Positions 46,870-58,508 of a stretch of DNA of 64,000 nucleotides are shown here, in pieces. Source of the DNA: Heterobilharzia americana (taxonomy: Eukaryota > Platyhelminthes > Trematoda > Strigeidida > Schistosomatidae); the NCBI GenBank assembly GCA_944470555.2, contig OX104134.1, positions 49,102,691 through 49,166,690 on the forward strand. Reading direction: 5' to 3'. The position numbers were made by a program, and so were the translations under genes. The stretch's first letter is position 1, and the number at the start of each line of letters is the position of its first letter. The notes below the pieces were generated by a model. That model worked only from the letters and a program-made list of their open reading frames with translations. It did not search any database and had not been told where the DNA came from.

Positions 46870-49800
46870 TGGAAAACGCTGAATTCAGTATAGCGGTTGA
46901 GATGAAGATAGGGTGTGGATGCATCTACACCACTGACATCGATTATAAGCCATATTATCTACAGTTTCCAACCTCTGGTTTCTGTTGTCACATAGACCTC
47001 AACTAGTTAGTCTGGATCTACCAACATGGCTCAAACTAACAGCCAAAGACTTCATGCTGTAATGCTGTGTTTTAGTCCCGCCACCTCTAACCTTTCTCCA
47101 GCCTGGACCTACTTCAGCAAACATTGCGTAACGAGGCAGACGGCAACTAGACAGACGTAACACCTGTTACAGCCACCTCGGAGTCGATGACGGTTCAGAA
47201 CCTCATTAAATGACTTCTTTCTATAACTGATCTGACTTCTGCCTAGCGGAGGTAGTGACGTCACTGCATCTGTTACGAAAGCAACGGAAGTCAAACAGCC
47301 GAAGATTTATCATGTCGTCTATCTGTTGCAAAGCAAGACAGCACGAACTGTAGAAAGTACACTCGATGCTTAGTAGACAGTCGGACATAATGTCATCGCC
47401 ATAAGTGGCGTAAATTGGCGAAGATCCGTACAGAGACTTCGTCGGTCACTGACCTATCAGGGCTTCCAAGATAAATGAAGAGGTCGTCGCGCTCAATAAC
47501 TTCACCGTCTTTTGTTTGACTGTAGACCAGTCCTGTAGCAACCAACAACTTGCATTCAGGTGGTGAAAAACTCGTCCCTAGCATTCTCAAATTGCCACTC
47601 AAGGTGTCCAGAAGACTCCATCTTGTCAGCGTCTTCACCTAACAGGAATACATCATTTTCGTACTTTAGGTTACTAAGTAGTCTCCTAAGATAAGATCGA
47701 TGCCTGTGAAATCAGGCTATGAGAGGGAGACCTCCAGATATACATCTACGATAAAATTGAATAAAAGTGGGGAGAGTAGCCATCTTCGATGGACAGCAGT
47801 CAATGTACACAATTCACCTGACAATTGACCATAAACTGTGATATCCCACAGATGTTCGAGCACAAAGCCTTCATCAGAGTGGTGTAGTTATTTGACACTC
47901 CTTTCAGTGAGAGATATTGCCATGAGACCTCTCGATCGATGGATCGAATGACACCTAACCGATACACCCACGGCCAGATATGAGATGTCACTGGTTTTCT
48001 CGGGTTTACTGTTCCCGAGTTTCACTCAGACGTCTAATGCTTATTGACCTTAGAAAATCAGACACTTTGTTCGTCAGGAGGACTACTCACCTCCCTTGGA
48101 GACTGGGACAATCAGTGATTGAGACTAGTTAGAGGGGATTATGTCTGACTTCAGCTAACTTGACGAATAATCCTCTACTAGCGCCCTTGAATATGTCTTG
48201 TACTAGTCTGTGTGGCCCTTCTGGTTTTATTCTTTTCAGGTTACCTGGAAGTTTCTCGACCTCTTGAAGTGTTGGGGATCCTGTAGTGATGTTTCATTTT
48301 GGAGTGGGAGTGGATAGTGGGCAATGGAATAGTGACTGGATGCCAGTTGGACTGCTTTTGCTCGAGGTGTTTCACCTATCGTTTCAGTCCTCTTCTCTGC
48401 GTGTGAGTCACAGACCAATCCTTCTCCACTATATTCTCACTAAACACTGACCTTGTTGCCCCAGTTTTCTTAATAATTCTGATTAATTAACTGTCTAGTG
48501 CTACCTATCCTCGCTGCCTTTTTCATCGCTTTAGCCTTCCCAATCGACCATCACTCATGGTCATTATGTAACTTTATTAGTATGGGTTTTAGTTGCTTCC
48601 ATTCCTCATTGTGCTCGAGACGCGCTATGGTTTTTTTTGCATGATTGACATTGCGTTGTTCCGATAACTGTCTAGTCAGTTCCTCACTGAGAGCAGCCTT
48701 AGCATTCACACAGTCGAGCTGCACTTGCAATGGTCTTGTTGCTACAATCTTACTGGGTCCATTTAAGCTCAGATACACGTGCTCTAACCAAGACGGGATC
48801 GCTGTCCAAACACACACTGCAGAAGATGCATAAATTTTCCACTGAACGAATGGACGGACGAAACGCACTCAACCCCTTTGTGCACATCCGTGCACACCTA
48901 TCGTGTGAGGGCTGGTAATACTACCTGGCTGTCTGGACTGCGGTAAGTAGAGTGGGGCTGGAACCCATGTCTTGAAGACGTAGTCATCTCCCTGGTCTAC
49001 TGAGCCACAGCTCCACAATTCTCCACCGATCCTATGTAGCGATAACTGGAAGGAATGTGGTGTGTCTGTGTCCGCCTCTGAGTTGAGGTTGGTAGGTGCG
49101 ACATCGGAGACTGTTTCTCTCTATGTCTGAAGTTCGTGCTGACCAGAAATAAATGGTTGTTTGAGCACGGTTGTAGCAAGTGGTCGCTCTTAACTGTTCG
49201 TTCAGCTGGGATTCCTAAGGTGTCACGTGAATGCCTTTCTGTCTGACTTCGTCTACCCACCTTAAAACACCTGCAATGAGAACCACATGTTGACGTTCAG
49301 CTTTCAGTAGAAAGCTAGACAAGTTTCGGTAGGACTCATCCTTTACGTTATTTAAGGTGCAGTCAGTGTGTGTATAAGCAGAGATTACAAAGAGACGAAG
49401 GTGAGTTTCACTACACTTCCCAGTTTTCGTTGTGCGTTCAGTCTAAGAGCTCATTGGTGACTGTCAACTGAGATCCAGTTGAACAGTGCACTTTCTGCCT
49501 TAGTATTTGATGCTGTGAATGCATGTAGAAGACCACAAAAAACTAACCATCGAGTCTCCAGAAAGTCGAAGTGTGAATTCTGCAGACTCACTATATTGAC
49601 CGGATGAGGTCAAGTGAATAACCGCACATGAGTCTCGTATGCATGTCTGACAAACGCAACACATCCATGACTCGTAATGCTGGAGCTTTAGCTAGCGAAG
49701 GTTGTTGGCCAATTCGACGTGGATATTGAAGACTCGAATTTGTCGTTTGGAGACCAGTGGTCCTGCTGCGTGAATGCAGATCGTTGTCAAGCGCTGCAGA

Positions 49801-49920
49801 GCCGGAGGAAATTGAAGATAATGTCGGTGAGTTGGTAGACTGGCGTAAGAGAAGAAGCGTTTACGACAAAATATGGGATCTCAGAGAACACCAACTCACC
49901 ATTATGAGTTATATTCCCAC
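46870..49920 (-). mobile_element. Family B copy, degraded and interrupted
   Basis: Read on the minus strand it runs from endonuclease (from about 49790) through 49260-48997 (GTLGIPAERT type block). After a SINE it resumes at 48868-48551 (HVYLSLNGPSKIVATRPLQV). RT motifs follow at 47991-47800 (SIDREVSWQYLSLKGVSNNY) and 47638-47393 (DTLSGNLRMLGTSFSPPECK). The C-terminal RLRGGCNRCYV block is at 47200 and the 3' end at 46900. Frame breaks are frequent and the YADD region is missing. Confidence 0.85.
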
Positions 49921-50160
49921 TGAGGCTCGAACCCAGTACCCATCACTTCAAATGACAGTGTTATCCACTGGGGCACGAAGGCCACCACTTGTGCAATGGG
50001 CATCAGTTGTTGTTTATTGATGTTTGTAATTTCCCGTTGCTATGCCGAGTCAAATTGTTTGTGCTTTAGTGTCTAGTGGACAACGCTCTGACGTTTGAAG
50101 TGATGGTCTCTGGGTTGGTGGATCAGTGGGAATAACAGTCACTGAAGTGCAGATACGTCC
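48819..50160. repeat. 1.34-kb composite duplication, copy 2
   Basis: Matches 38282-39625. In this copy, family B sequence continues to the left beyond the duplicated unit, so this locus looks like the original context. It contains SINEs at 48826-49013 (minus), 49913-49990 (minus) and the start of one at 50058 (plus). Confidence 0.93.
48826..49013 (-). repeat. tRNA-derived SINE inserted in family B endonuclease
   Basis: Family B sequence is recognisable on both sides: GATCGCTGTCCAAACAC to the left and TCCACCGATCC to the right. The SINE sits between, replacing about 10 bp. No clear target-site duplication is visible. Confidence 0.75.
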
Positions 50161-50200
50161 GCCTGACGATTCCAAAGTAAGATGTAACGCGCTCTCTGAT
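50058..50200 (+). repeat. Smα-like SINE with decayed hammerhead
   Basis: Has the same head as 39520-39660. The hammerhead region (50149-50192) reads CTGACGA, which fits the CUGANGA core. GAAA has become GTAA, and the stem II strands TTCC and AAGA pair poorly. A CGCGC stem III remnant remains. Confidence 0.6.
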
Positions 50201-50379
50201 CACCCGGTAGACCCAGCTGAGGGTGATGAGCAAATCACTAACTGTATTCGTCAACGTTCTACGTGGTGCACAGTGTCGTAAAACGTCGGTCTGCAATGAA
50301 TCGTTTGTTTGCCGTGGTCATGAAAGCCTAGCTCACTGTGACTACTAGATCATTGTGGTCAGTCGTTAGGGAAGAGGTG

Positions 50380-50910
50380 TCCAATGAATATTGTATGTGT
50401 TGCCATTGGTGTGCCATGTGTGCCTTCTTACACACATACCTACCTTGATGGATATCAGCTGCTTTCCTGACCACGTAAACATGCTATTTATGTCTGTCTG
50501 AAGTGTACCTATATACTAGTCATCCCTAATTTCCTGTTAGATATTTACATCAGCAGCGTAAAGAACCATAGGGGATTTCTTAATATTTGTCAGCTTATTT
50601 GTATATAGGAGAAATAGCAGAGGATTTGGGACTGTGCTTTGCGGTCCTCCACCTTCTGCTGACTTCCAATGAAGAGTTGAGAATTGATCCTTACTCTTTG
50701 TCTCCTACCAGCAAGGAACTCTCTGATCCATGCTAGCAAATTGCCAGTGATCCCGAAACTTTACAGTTTCTACAGCAACCTGGAATGAGTTATCCTATCT
50801 AATGCCTTACTAATGTCTATGAAAATGGAACCTACAGGTATACTGTCATCTTTAAACTTAACCTAACTTTCTCTGACTGTGAGAATGCTTGTCAAACAAG
50901 AGAAACTTCT
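50380..50910 (-). mobile_element. CR1-like reverse transcriptase fragment
   Basis: The minus strand gives GSIFIDISKALDRITHSRLL (motif A), then FGITGNLLAWIREFLAGRRQ. A broken motif B is followed by SPMVLYAADVNI, where the catalytic YADD is now YAAD. Two in-frame stops and frame breaks make it inactive. Confidence 0.75.
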
Positions 50911-51051
50911 GCAAAAGTTACGCTACAAACGAGACAACGGAGTGTTGCTCTCAAGGGGAACTCTAATGGCCTTCATGATTATTCTTCCTAGAATTTTTAC
51001 TACAGTACTAATCAGACTTATTGATTTGTAATTTGATGGCTACCACCTAGA

Positions 51052-51150
51052 ACCTGTAACGCATTCGAAATCTTATTCATTCACTTCTCAGTTTCGATTT
51101 CTAGACTGCCTCACTTCGTTGTCAAGCTCTACCGTTTGTCAGTTATCTTT
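51052..51150. repeat. Dispersed repeat, copy 1
   Basis: About 100 bp, including GTCAAGCTCTACCGTTTG, recur at 57893-57992 with roughly 15 percent differences. The family is unknown. Confidence 0.7.
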
Positions 51151-51263
51151 TATTATTAAATGTAAGTACATCCTGTGTACCTGCTGATACACCGGCTCAC
51201 TTTTTTTCCCTTCCTCCTTTCCCTTCCAAATTCCCGTGGTCACCACTAAACTCACACTGCCCT

Positions 51264-51760
51264 ATGTACGTACCCTTGCAACAACGTATCTATCTACAGG
51301 CTAGACGAAAACGTATCAACAACTGGTCATTACAAACCTGCCTTATAGATATGTGTGACTATGGCGTCCTTCCAATCACAGGGGAGCGTGCCTTCACTGA
51401 GGAACTATCTAAATATAGTAGCCAATGGGCCGGTTACATAAAGTCTAAGCTTTCTTGCTGCAAATCAATTAAATTTATCATAGAAACTGAAAATAACTTA
51501 GAATTCCACTTTCTGGAGATGAAGCCACTAGGAAGAGTATTCATCAGGAATGCTTATCTTTCAAGGTTTGCTGCGAGGGAACATGAAGCCTAAACATTAT
51601 CAAGAAGGAGCCCCTACAACTTCAAAGAAGACACTATTTATGAAATTGGATATAAAGAGATGCAATGGCAGGGATAGTCAAGAATCGATTGCGTAAAGCT
51701 CTGAAGAAGATCTTCATTTCCACCCAACTTCGAATTGTCTCCTCCAGTCAACAACTGGTT
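51264..51760 (+). mobile_element. Penelope-like element fragment
   Basis: A 109-residue frame has KSIKFIIETENNLEFHFLEM, matching the family's IKFTME...LPFLDM block after RT motif C. At 51690 comes RLRKALKKIFISTQLRI, like the linker before the GIY-YIG domain. Catalytic RT motifs are absent. Confidence 0.45.
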
Positions 51761-52148
51761 TTTATGTTGTTTAATAACGAAATTCCGTTACGTAAATCTT
51801 TTGGCTGATTTATTCTGATTAGATTAATTTTTTGAAATAATCTTCAGTCTGAGAAACTGCTTTGAATCCTTAGTACTGCAGGTAAACGATTTCATTGCCA
51901 GAGTTGGCTTACAATTTTTCACGAGTCGTCATAGTGATTTACGTTTAGCTATTTAACAATTTTGATGAAGTTAAGTGATAACAGAGATATCTTTGGATGG
52001 GGGCTCTCTGGTCTTATCATCTGTTTAAGAGAGATAGTTGCACTTAAGAGGTTTCCTTCGAAATTCGGTAATTAGAATTCAGTTTAAAAATGAATTAAGT
52101 ATTTTGGAACACTGTTTCATTCTGAAAAATAGAACACCCATATTTTAT

Positions 52149-52769
52149 ATGATATAAACTTTGAAGAACTTCTCGAAAGTTGTTTTGTACGAAACAATTA
52201 TAACGGGATTTTTCGATGTCGAGTCTGTTGCAAAGAAGACCATTGTTTTCAACAATGCTGAGTTCAGCCCCCTGATTAGGCCATTGTTTTACGGGCTATA
52301 GCTAAGGTACTTTTAGTAGCAGCACCATTATGATTTTTGGTAGAAAGAAGGTTGTGATATCTGAAATACTAGTCACTACATTCACACGACCGTTTGTGTT
52401 TCCACAAAATTGAGAGGACGAAAGTGCATATATGATGCATTCTATCGAATTGGTGAAAACGGAGGAACCCTAACTCAGAAATAGTGTTGCACGTGGGCTC
52501 TATGGTACGGAATGGATAAATAGTGTATGAACCTGTCTCGACCACCAGGGAACATGGGAATACAGCAGCCTTTATGTTGCTACGCTGTCTGGAGGATCTG
52601 ACTTTAAGCCAAAGGCTAAGAGTGCGTTCCCCTATTAACACCGTCCGTTTCCGTCTGGGCATCCAGGTAGAATAATCCCCATACAATTCAGAGATCAACA
52701 TTAACAATGAAGACTTTACTACGCCTACTAAATCTTATCACAAGTAACTTAGGTAACATTTTTACATAC

Positions 52770-52772
<3 letters not shown>
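52149..52772. repeat. 622-bp dispersed repeat, copy 1
   Basis: Nearly identical to 58509-59132 at an offset of 6,360 bp. It contains a 112-residue minus-strand frame (52707-52369, beginning MLMLISELYGDYSTWMPRR) that is open in both copies but matches no family I know. The repeat ends exactly where the (ATT)n tail of the antisense family A element begins. Confidence 0.92.

Positions 52773-52857
<85 letters not shown>
52771..52857. repeat. (ATT)n tail of family A
   Basis: An uninterrupted run of about 29 ATT units. On the minus strand this is the (AAT)n tail directly after the family A 3' end CCCAAAGGAC. Confidence 0.95.
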
Positions 52858-55800
52858 GTCCTTTGGGTACCTAATGGAACATAGGGCTTCAGTAGCACGT
52901 CTTCAGTGAACTCTGTTCACCGAAATCTTTTGAACCTGGCACCACGACAGCCCAGAAGCTCTCATTTCCTCATCGCACGATCTCCTTCATGTTACCCTCC
53001 CTCGGACGCCCAACTCGTCGCTTCCCATGGAGATTCCACTCGACGGCCTGACGCGTGATGTCCCCAGTCGGCTTTCTCAGTATATGCCCAATCCATCTCC
53101 ACTTCCTTCTACATATTTGTTGAGTGATAGGTTCTTGGTTGGTTCTGTCCCAGAGCTCCTTGTTGCTTATTCTTACTATTCTGGCCATCTGATCTTCAGT
53201 AGCGAGCGTAAGCAGTTAATGATGAATGTCTGTAGTTTACTGAAAATCCCTTTTGTAACGCGCCTATTCCCTGAACCATACAGAATCACTGACTTGACGT
53301 TGATGTTGAAAATCCGGATGTTGTTCCACATGCTGAGTGCAGAAGATCTCCACACTGGCTTTAGGCTAATGAAGGCCTGTCCTGCTTTTCCCATCCTGAC
53401 TTTGACATCCCCATCTGTGCCTGTGCTGCCTGTAGTTGAAACAGTGCTTCCTAGATAGGTGGACGAGACTACTTCCATTAAGTTTCTCCCGTTGATGGTG
53501 ATTGGAGTTTGTTGCTGTTGTTGGAGTTGTTAGTGCGGTATCTTCATCACCTCTGTCTTCTCTATATTCACTTGAAGTCCTGTCTTCGCTGCCTCATCTG
53601 CCAACTTGTTAGTTTTCGTCTGTAGATCTTCAAGTTTGTGTGATATCAGGCACAAGTCATCGGCGAAACTCAGATCTTCTAGGTTGTTTTCCGCAGTCCA
53701 GCGTATCCCCCTCTTCTCGCTCCTCACTGTTTGCCGCGTGATCCAGTCCACCACAATAACGAGGATCATGGGTGATAGTAAACAGCCTTGTTTCACGCCT
53801 GTCTTCACTTCAAGGGCATCACTGAGCTTCCCATTATGAATTACTTGGCATGTGGAGTCTTCATATAGCTGTCGAATGAGATTGATAAAGGTGTATGGTA
53901 TCCCGTAGTGTTGAAGCAACTGCCAAATTACTTCTCGATCGACGCTGTCAGAGGCCTTTTCAAAGCCGATGAAGTTGAGGTAAAGATCTAATTGACAGCC
54001 ATTCTATACTCTGTTCTATGATGATGCGCAGCGTGGTGTTGCAATTTGGTCCGCACATGATTTCTTCTTCCTGAAGCCAACCAGCCAGCTGGCCTGTTCC
54101 GGTCGTAGTTTTGAATGCAGAGCATTCTTTAGTCTCTCCAGGATGATGCGGCTCAATATTTTGCTTGTTTGGGGTGGACAGGAGTGCAGCATGATTCTTC
54201 GCCAGTTCTTGGGAAGGCTTAGGTCGCCCTTCTCTGGGAATTTGACGGGGTAGCCCTTCTTCAAATCACTCGCGAGGTAACTTTTCTTCCTTACAAACCT
54301 TCTGCAGTCGTGGTGTGAGCATGTCCGCTGTTGTCTCTGCATCTCTTTTCAGTGCTTCTGAAGGACTTCCATCTGGTTTCGCTGGTTTCCCGGATTTAAG
54401 CAGTTTTATGGCATTCAGGACTTCTGCTTTTGTCGGAGAGCCTGTGTTCACAAGTAGTTTAGCTGCTGTAGGTGTTATTTCTGGACGAAGTGCAGGTGGT
54501 GGTCGACTCAATAAGTTTATGATTTGGTCAGCCCACTGTCTCCTTTGTTTCTCCTTTTTGGTAACTAGCTTTCCTTCACTATCTATCATTGGTTTCGTCT
54601 GCGTTGATCTCCTCCCAGATAGTAACCTGGTTATTTGATACAATTGTGTCAGGTCTCTGTCTGTCCTACCTGCAGCCTGTTCTGCTTCCCTTGCCAATGT
54701 GTCGTACAAGTGTCTTTTGTCTTTCCACACACTCTTCTTCACTTCTTTGTCCAGTGTTTTATACGTAGTACTCAGTTCCTCTTCTCGTCGTTCACCCTTG
54801 CACTGGTTCATCTTCTGTTTCACCATCCTCCTCTCCTCCATCAGCTTCCATGTGTCCATCGAGATCCATTCCTTATCTCCTTTCTTCTTCCTTCCTAATA
54901 CGGTTATGCAGGTTTCTTTCCACATAGCTTTCAAAGAGTTCCAGTGTTCATCCACACAAGTTTCTTCACGGATGTTGCTCGATATCTCCCACTTTGTCTT
55001 GATGGCTGGCTGACGTGAAGATTTCCTTTGCAGTTTCGTCCTTCAGTTTCTGGGTGTTCAACTTGAACTGTGGTCTATCACCAACTTCCTTGAAGGCTTT
55101 CAACTTGATTTGGAAGGTTACTTGCAAAAGATAGTGGTCTGAGTTTACATCTGCTCCCCTTCCTGATCTTGTGTCCAGTAAGCTGCATCTCCACTTTCTT
55201 GAGATTGAGATGAAGTCGATCTGATTTTTAGTGTGTCCATCTGGTGAAATCCATGTCGCTTGTGGTATCCTTGTGCTTGAACACAGTGCCTGACTCCAAT
55301 CACCAAATCGTTGGATGCACAGAATTCTGCAAACAATTCTCCATTCTCGTTCATTTCACCGAGTGCTTCTCGACGCATGGTTAGTTCTCTTCCTGTGTTG
55401 TCCGATCCCAGTTTGGCATTCATGTCACTCCACCCATTAGAATTTCGATGTCGATAACTGATAGAGTCTTGTCCAGTGTTGATTGCAGTTGTCTGTAGTA
55501 TTCCTCCTTCTTCTCTTCATCTGCATTATTTGTAGGTGCGTAGCATTGAATGATTGTGACCTTCCTTCCTTTTGGGTTGACTCTTGCTGTCATGATCCAG
55601 ATGCTGGAGGAGATTGGTCCCCACTGCATGAGAGCCTTCGATGCTGTTGGGGACACCATGATAGCCACTCCCTCAGTGTGCTCGTGGTTGTCGTCTGAGT
55701 GACCGGAGTAGATTATTGATTCTGCAGTTGACAGTTTGGAGAGTCCACTCCCATTCCATCTGCTTTCGCAAATTCCTAGCACTTCAATGTGATACATACT

Positions 55801-55975
55801 CATCTCGTTTGCAACCTGGGCTGCCTTGCTGGGTTCAAACATGGTGCGGACATTCCATGTCCCCACGTTTACTTTCGCTTTCATCGAGAGAAGACACATC
55901 GGCTAATTGGCGTCCCGAATGCTTTCAGCAACTGGCGTCATTTCGCCTCTCCGATTTCAGCGACGAATAAGATTG
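52858..55975 (-). mobile_element. Family A RTE retrotransposon, best-preserved copy
   Basis: Read on the minus strand, 55899-55420 encodes the endonuclease start (VGTWNVRTMFEPSKAAQ, LGICESRWNGSGLSKL, QCYAPTNNADEEKKEEYYR). The frame 54955-54266 is the linker and RT finger. The frame 53919-53530 has GVKQGCLLSPMILVIVVDWI (motif B) and LSFADDLCLISH (motif C, catalytic FADD intact). The stretch 53478-52970 is the C-terminal part (SNKELWDRTNQEPI, RRKWRWIGHILRKPTGD, GKRRVGRP). About six frame breaks remain. It has its own 3' (AAT)n tail. Confidence 0.9.
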
Positions 55976-56227
55976 TAATAATAATGTAATATATACAGAC
56001 CAAGCATTATATACAGTAATGCCCCGTGACACCATAGCTTGTTCTCAAAAGTTATAAGTAGATTGAATATGCTAAAGTCATCTGACAAAAATATATTCAA
56101 AAATCATTGGTTGGTTGGCTAAGGGTAGCCAGAAATAATCTATAGAGTTTATTCAGCACTTAGGACCAGACAACACAAAGTTGGTTACCCCCTGATGACC
56201 AACCAATGTACGTAATCAGTTCAGTCC
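55976..56227. other. Unassigned sequence
   Basis: Short AT-rich stretch between the family A 5' end and a SINE. Nothing recognised. Confidence 0.4.
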
Positions 56228-56400
56228 TACATGAAGTCAGTCGTGGCTCGAATAGCTCAGTGTTAACGCCTCTGACTGCAGCACTAGTTGACACGGGTTT
56301 GAATCTCAAGCAGGACATAAGTTCCACAGAGGTTGCAGATACCCTTTGTTGATGAGTGCCTAAAAGCACGAATCCTAGCTAAGGGCCTCCTGTTGGTTGC
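56228..56400 (+). repeat. tRNA-headed SINE, Smα-like variant
   Basis: The head GAATAGCTCAGTGTTAACGC (A box) and GGGTTTGAATC (B box) are followed by GAGGTTGCAGATACCC and a hammerhead-like motif, the same order as in Smα. Confidence 0.7.
56341..56386 (+). ncRNA. Hammerhead-like motif with altered stem II
   Basis: The motif reads ACCCTTTGT-TGATGA, stem II GTGC/GCAC around loop CTAAAA, GAA, then CTAGCTAAGGG. Stem I can form between CCCTT and AAGGG. The core has U for the first C of CUGAUGA and GAAT for GAAA, so activity is unlikely. Stem II keeps four pairs although its bases differ from the Smα GTCC/GGAC. Confidence 0.5.
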
Positions 56401-56513
56401 CTTCATTCAACTAGCGTTTTCAAGGATCCGCAAACAAAAAGTAACATACACTTAACTATCTTGCAGTGTTGAATGCTTCCAAAGGGGTGGTTTTAACACT
56501 AGTCTACTAAGAG

Positions 56514-56762
56514 ATGAGTTTAAGAACTAGTGGAAGAAAGAGATTATCTGTTTATGAGAAGAAAACACAAAATATTCGTATACAACGAGTCTTTGATCAT
56601 AACCAAAAATGTGTTATTGATAACTGTTCATTAGTACGGAGTTTATTAACGGAAACTACTTACAGCACATTAAATCCAGCTAAATTCCTACTAACTATTC
56701 CATTTCATTGCATAGTTTTGATACAAATACGCTTTAGAATCAACATATGTTGTCTACACTGA
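56514..56762 (+). CDS. Hypothetical basic protein, possible first exon
   Basis: The 82-residue frame begins MSLRTSGRKRLSVYEKK and is Lys/Arg-rich for its first 50 residues, with a composition typical of a real polar protein. The last 25 residues are hydrophobic and probably intronic. GTACGG near 56634 could be a donor. I do not recognise the family. It lies about 360 bp upstream of 57129-57362 on the same strand, so both may be exons of one gene. Confidence 0.35.
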   Translation: MSLRTSGRKRLSVYEKKTQNIRIQRVFDHNQKCVIDNCSLVRSLLTETTYSTLNPAKFLLTIPFHCIVLIQIRFRINICCLH

Positions 56763-57128
56763 TCATTTGTTAAGATGAATTCCAAATTATTCTTTCCACA
56801 TAACTTTTGCCCACTTCTCTGGAATACGTAACGAGATAGAAGTAAACCACCCTTTTGGTGAATTCATTGTCATGAGATATTCTTGTCAAAAGCATTCTTA
56901 TTTCTAAGATAGCATGTAAATTCACTTATTTCGCCGTCAGCCACACTTAGTAAATTAAGAGTGAGTAGTATGAAAGACCTGCCTAGACTTTAGTAGTCAC
57001 AGTGTGTTAAGAACAATGACGAAGAAACTCTCAAGTGGTTGTCAAGGTGACCAGAGTTAAACGAAAATTGATGTACATCATATTTAATGTGAAATTCATT
57101 TGGAAAACATGAAGTCATCTGAAATTTT

Positions 57129-57362
57129 ATGACCAGAAAAACTCTGATTGTGGGGAATTGTTTTGACTTAAATGTTTATTTGGGTGATGAGGTGTTTTCC
57201 AAACAATCTCAAGAGAATACTCCAGAAACAAACATCGATCAATGGGGAATGTCCATGAATATTATGCAAAATTACGAGCAAGCTGAAACAATTGGAATTT
57301 TTATTTCTACGTTTTCTGCTTCGGCTTTATGTATGGTTTACCTTCCACCCGATCAATTATAA
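57129..57362 (+). CDS. Hypothetical protein, possible terminal exon
   Basis: A frame of up to 77 residues is preceded at 57129-57133 by a possible acceptor (TTTTATGACCAG). It encodes a polar segment (FSKQSQENTPETNIDQW) and ends IFISTFSASALCMVYLPPDQ L. Plus-strand AATAAA signals follow at 57495 and 57523, which suits a terminal exon. No family recognised. Confidence 0.35.
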   Translation: MTRKTLIVGNCFDLNVYLGDEVFSKQSQENTPETNIDQWGMSMNIMQNYEQAETIGIFISTFSASALCMVYLPPDQL

Positions 57363-57711
57363 ACGCACCCCTCATCAAATAAGTTTCCTGTATCCTCCTT
57401 AGCCAAATTGGATTTTGATTGTGGCAGTTAACAGAATCCAATCTGTCTATTGAAGTGACTGGTAATATTACTGAAACAAATAAGCCAAAGTTGCAATAAA
57501 ATGTGGCAAATATTTAATCATAAATAAAAGTCAACAAATGGTCAATATTCCTGTCTTCATGCTTGTCGAAGTATAATAACAGGCACCTGGTAGTCACTGG
57601 CAGTAACATTACAAACAGAAAATCCTGTTGATCAACAGGTGTCATGTATCCTGCAGTAAAATAGTATGTCATTTCGAGTACTTCACTTTCCAACTCACTT
57701 ATTTGATTCAT

Positions 57712-58508
57712 ACTCTATTTGCTTTAAATATCCTTTTATCTCTACCAGCGCAGTCAGATTATTAGTCGTGATAAATAAGTGCTTCAACTGATTTTCAAAC
57801 TTATGCTTGACCTCTGATTGTAAAACCTTTCTATATGCACTGATACAATGCCATGAATCCAGGTCCAAGTTTTTCTAAAAATATTTTTGAGAGTTTATAA
57901 CGCATTCAAAATCTTACTCACTCACCTTCCAGTTTCGTTTCCTAGACTACATCACCTCTTCGTTGTCAAGCTCTACCGTTTGCCAGTGACTTTTCTACAA
58001 CCCGAATTGTATGAAATCAGAAGAAAAAACTGCTAAACCAGTGTTTTTATATATCATCCAGTAGTAAGAAATAGAACACTAGTGGACTAGAACAGTCACA
58101 TCTATGCAAAATTATGGGCAAGTTGTAATAGTTGCAATGTAACATTGAAACAGCAAAATATTAATTCAAGGAAAATTTCTACTCATATATGTATGCTTTC
58201 AAATCTAGCTGCTTCAATAGAAGCCTAAGATACAGCATCTCTTCCACCAACCACAAATGGTAAGGGACTTCAAACTAAACACTCAACAAGAGAAGCCACT
58301 TACTCGCCGAACAATCAGTGACTCAATGGTTTACAAAATACTCTGGATTTATTTTAAACTCCCTACATAAATTCCTCAACATATCAACCTCCTTATTCTT
58401 GGTTGAATACATCCAGCTTTTGCCTTTTATGGATACATTTCCGAATTCAAGCAACTGAAATGTAACTTCGTTTACATCAATTATCAGACAGAATTCATGA
58501 CCAAAAAC
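57712..58508. other. Unassigned sequence with one dispersed repeat
   Basis: Contains the second copy (57893-57992) of the 100-bp repeat seen at 51052-51150. No gene recognised. Confidence 0.45.

Noticed and set aside
56228..56305. A genuine tRNA gene
   Set aside because: The head is degenerate and is followed by a hammerhead-like SINE body, so it is a SINE.
57514..57711. 65-residue minus-strand frame as a convergent gene
   Set aside because: It overlaps the 3' region and polyadenylation signals of the plus-strand candidate, and no family match supports it.
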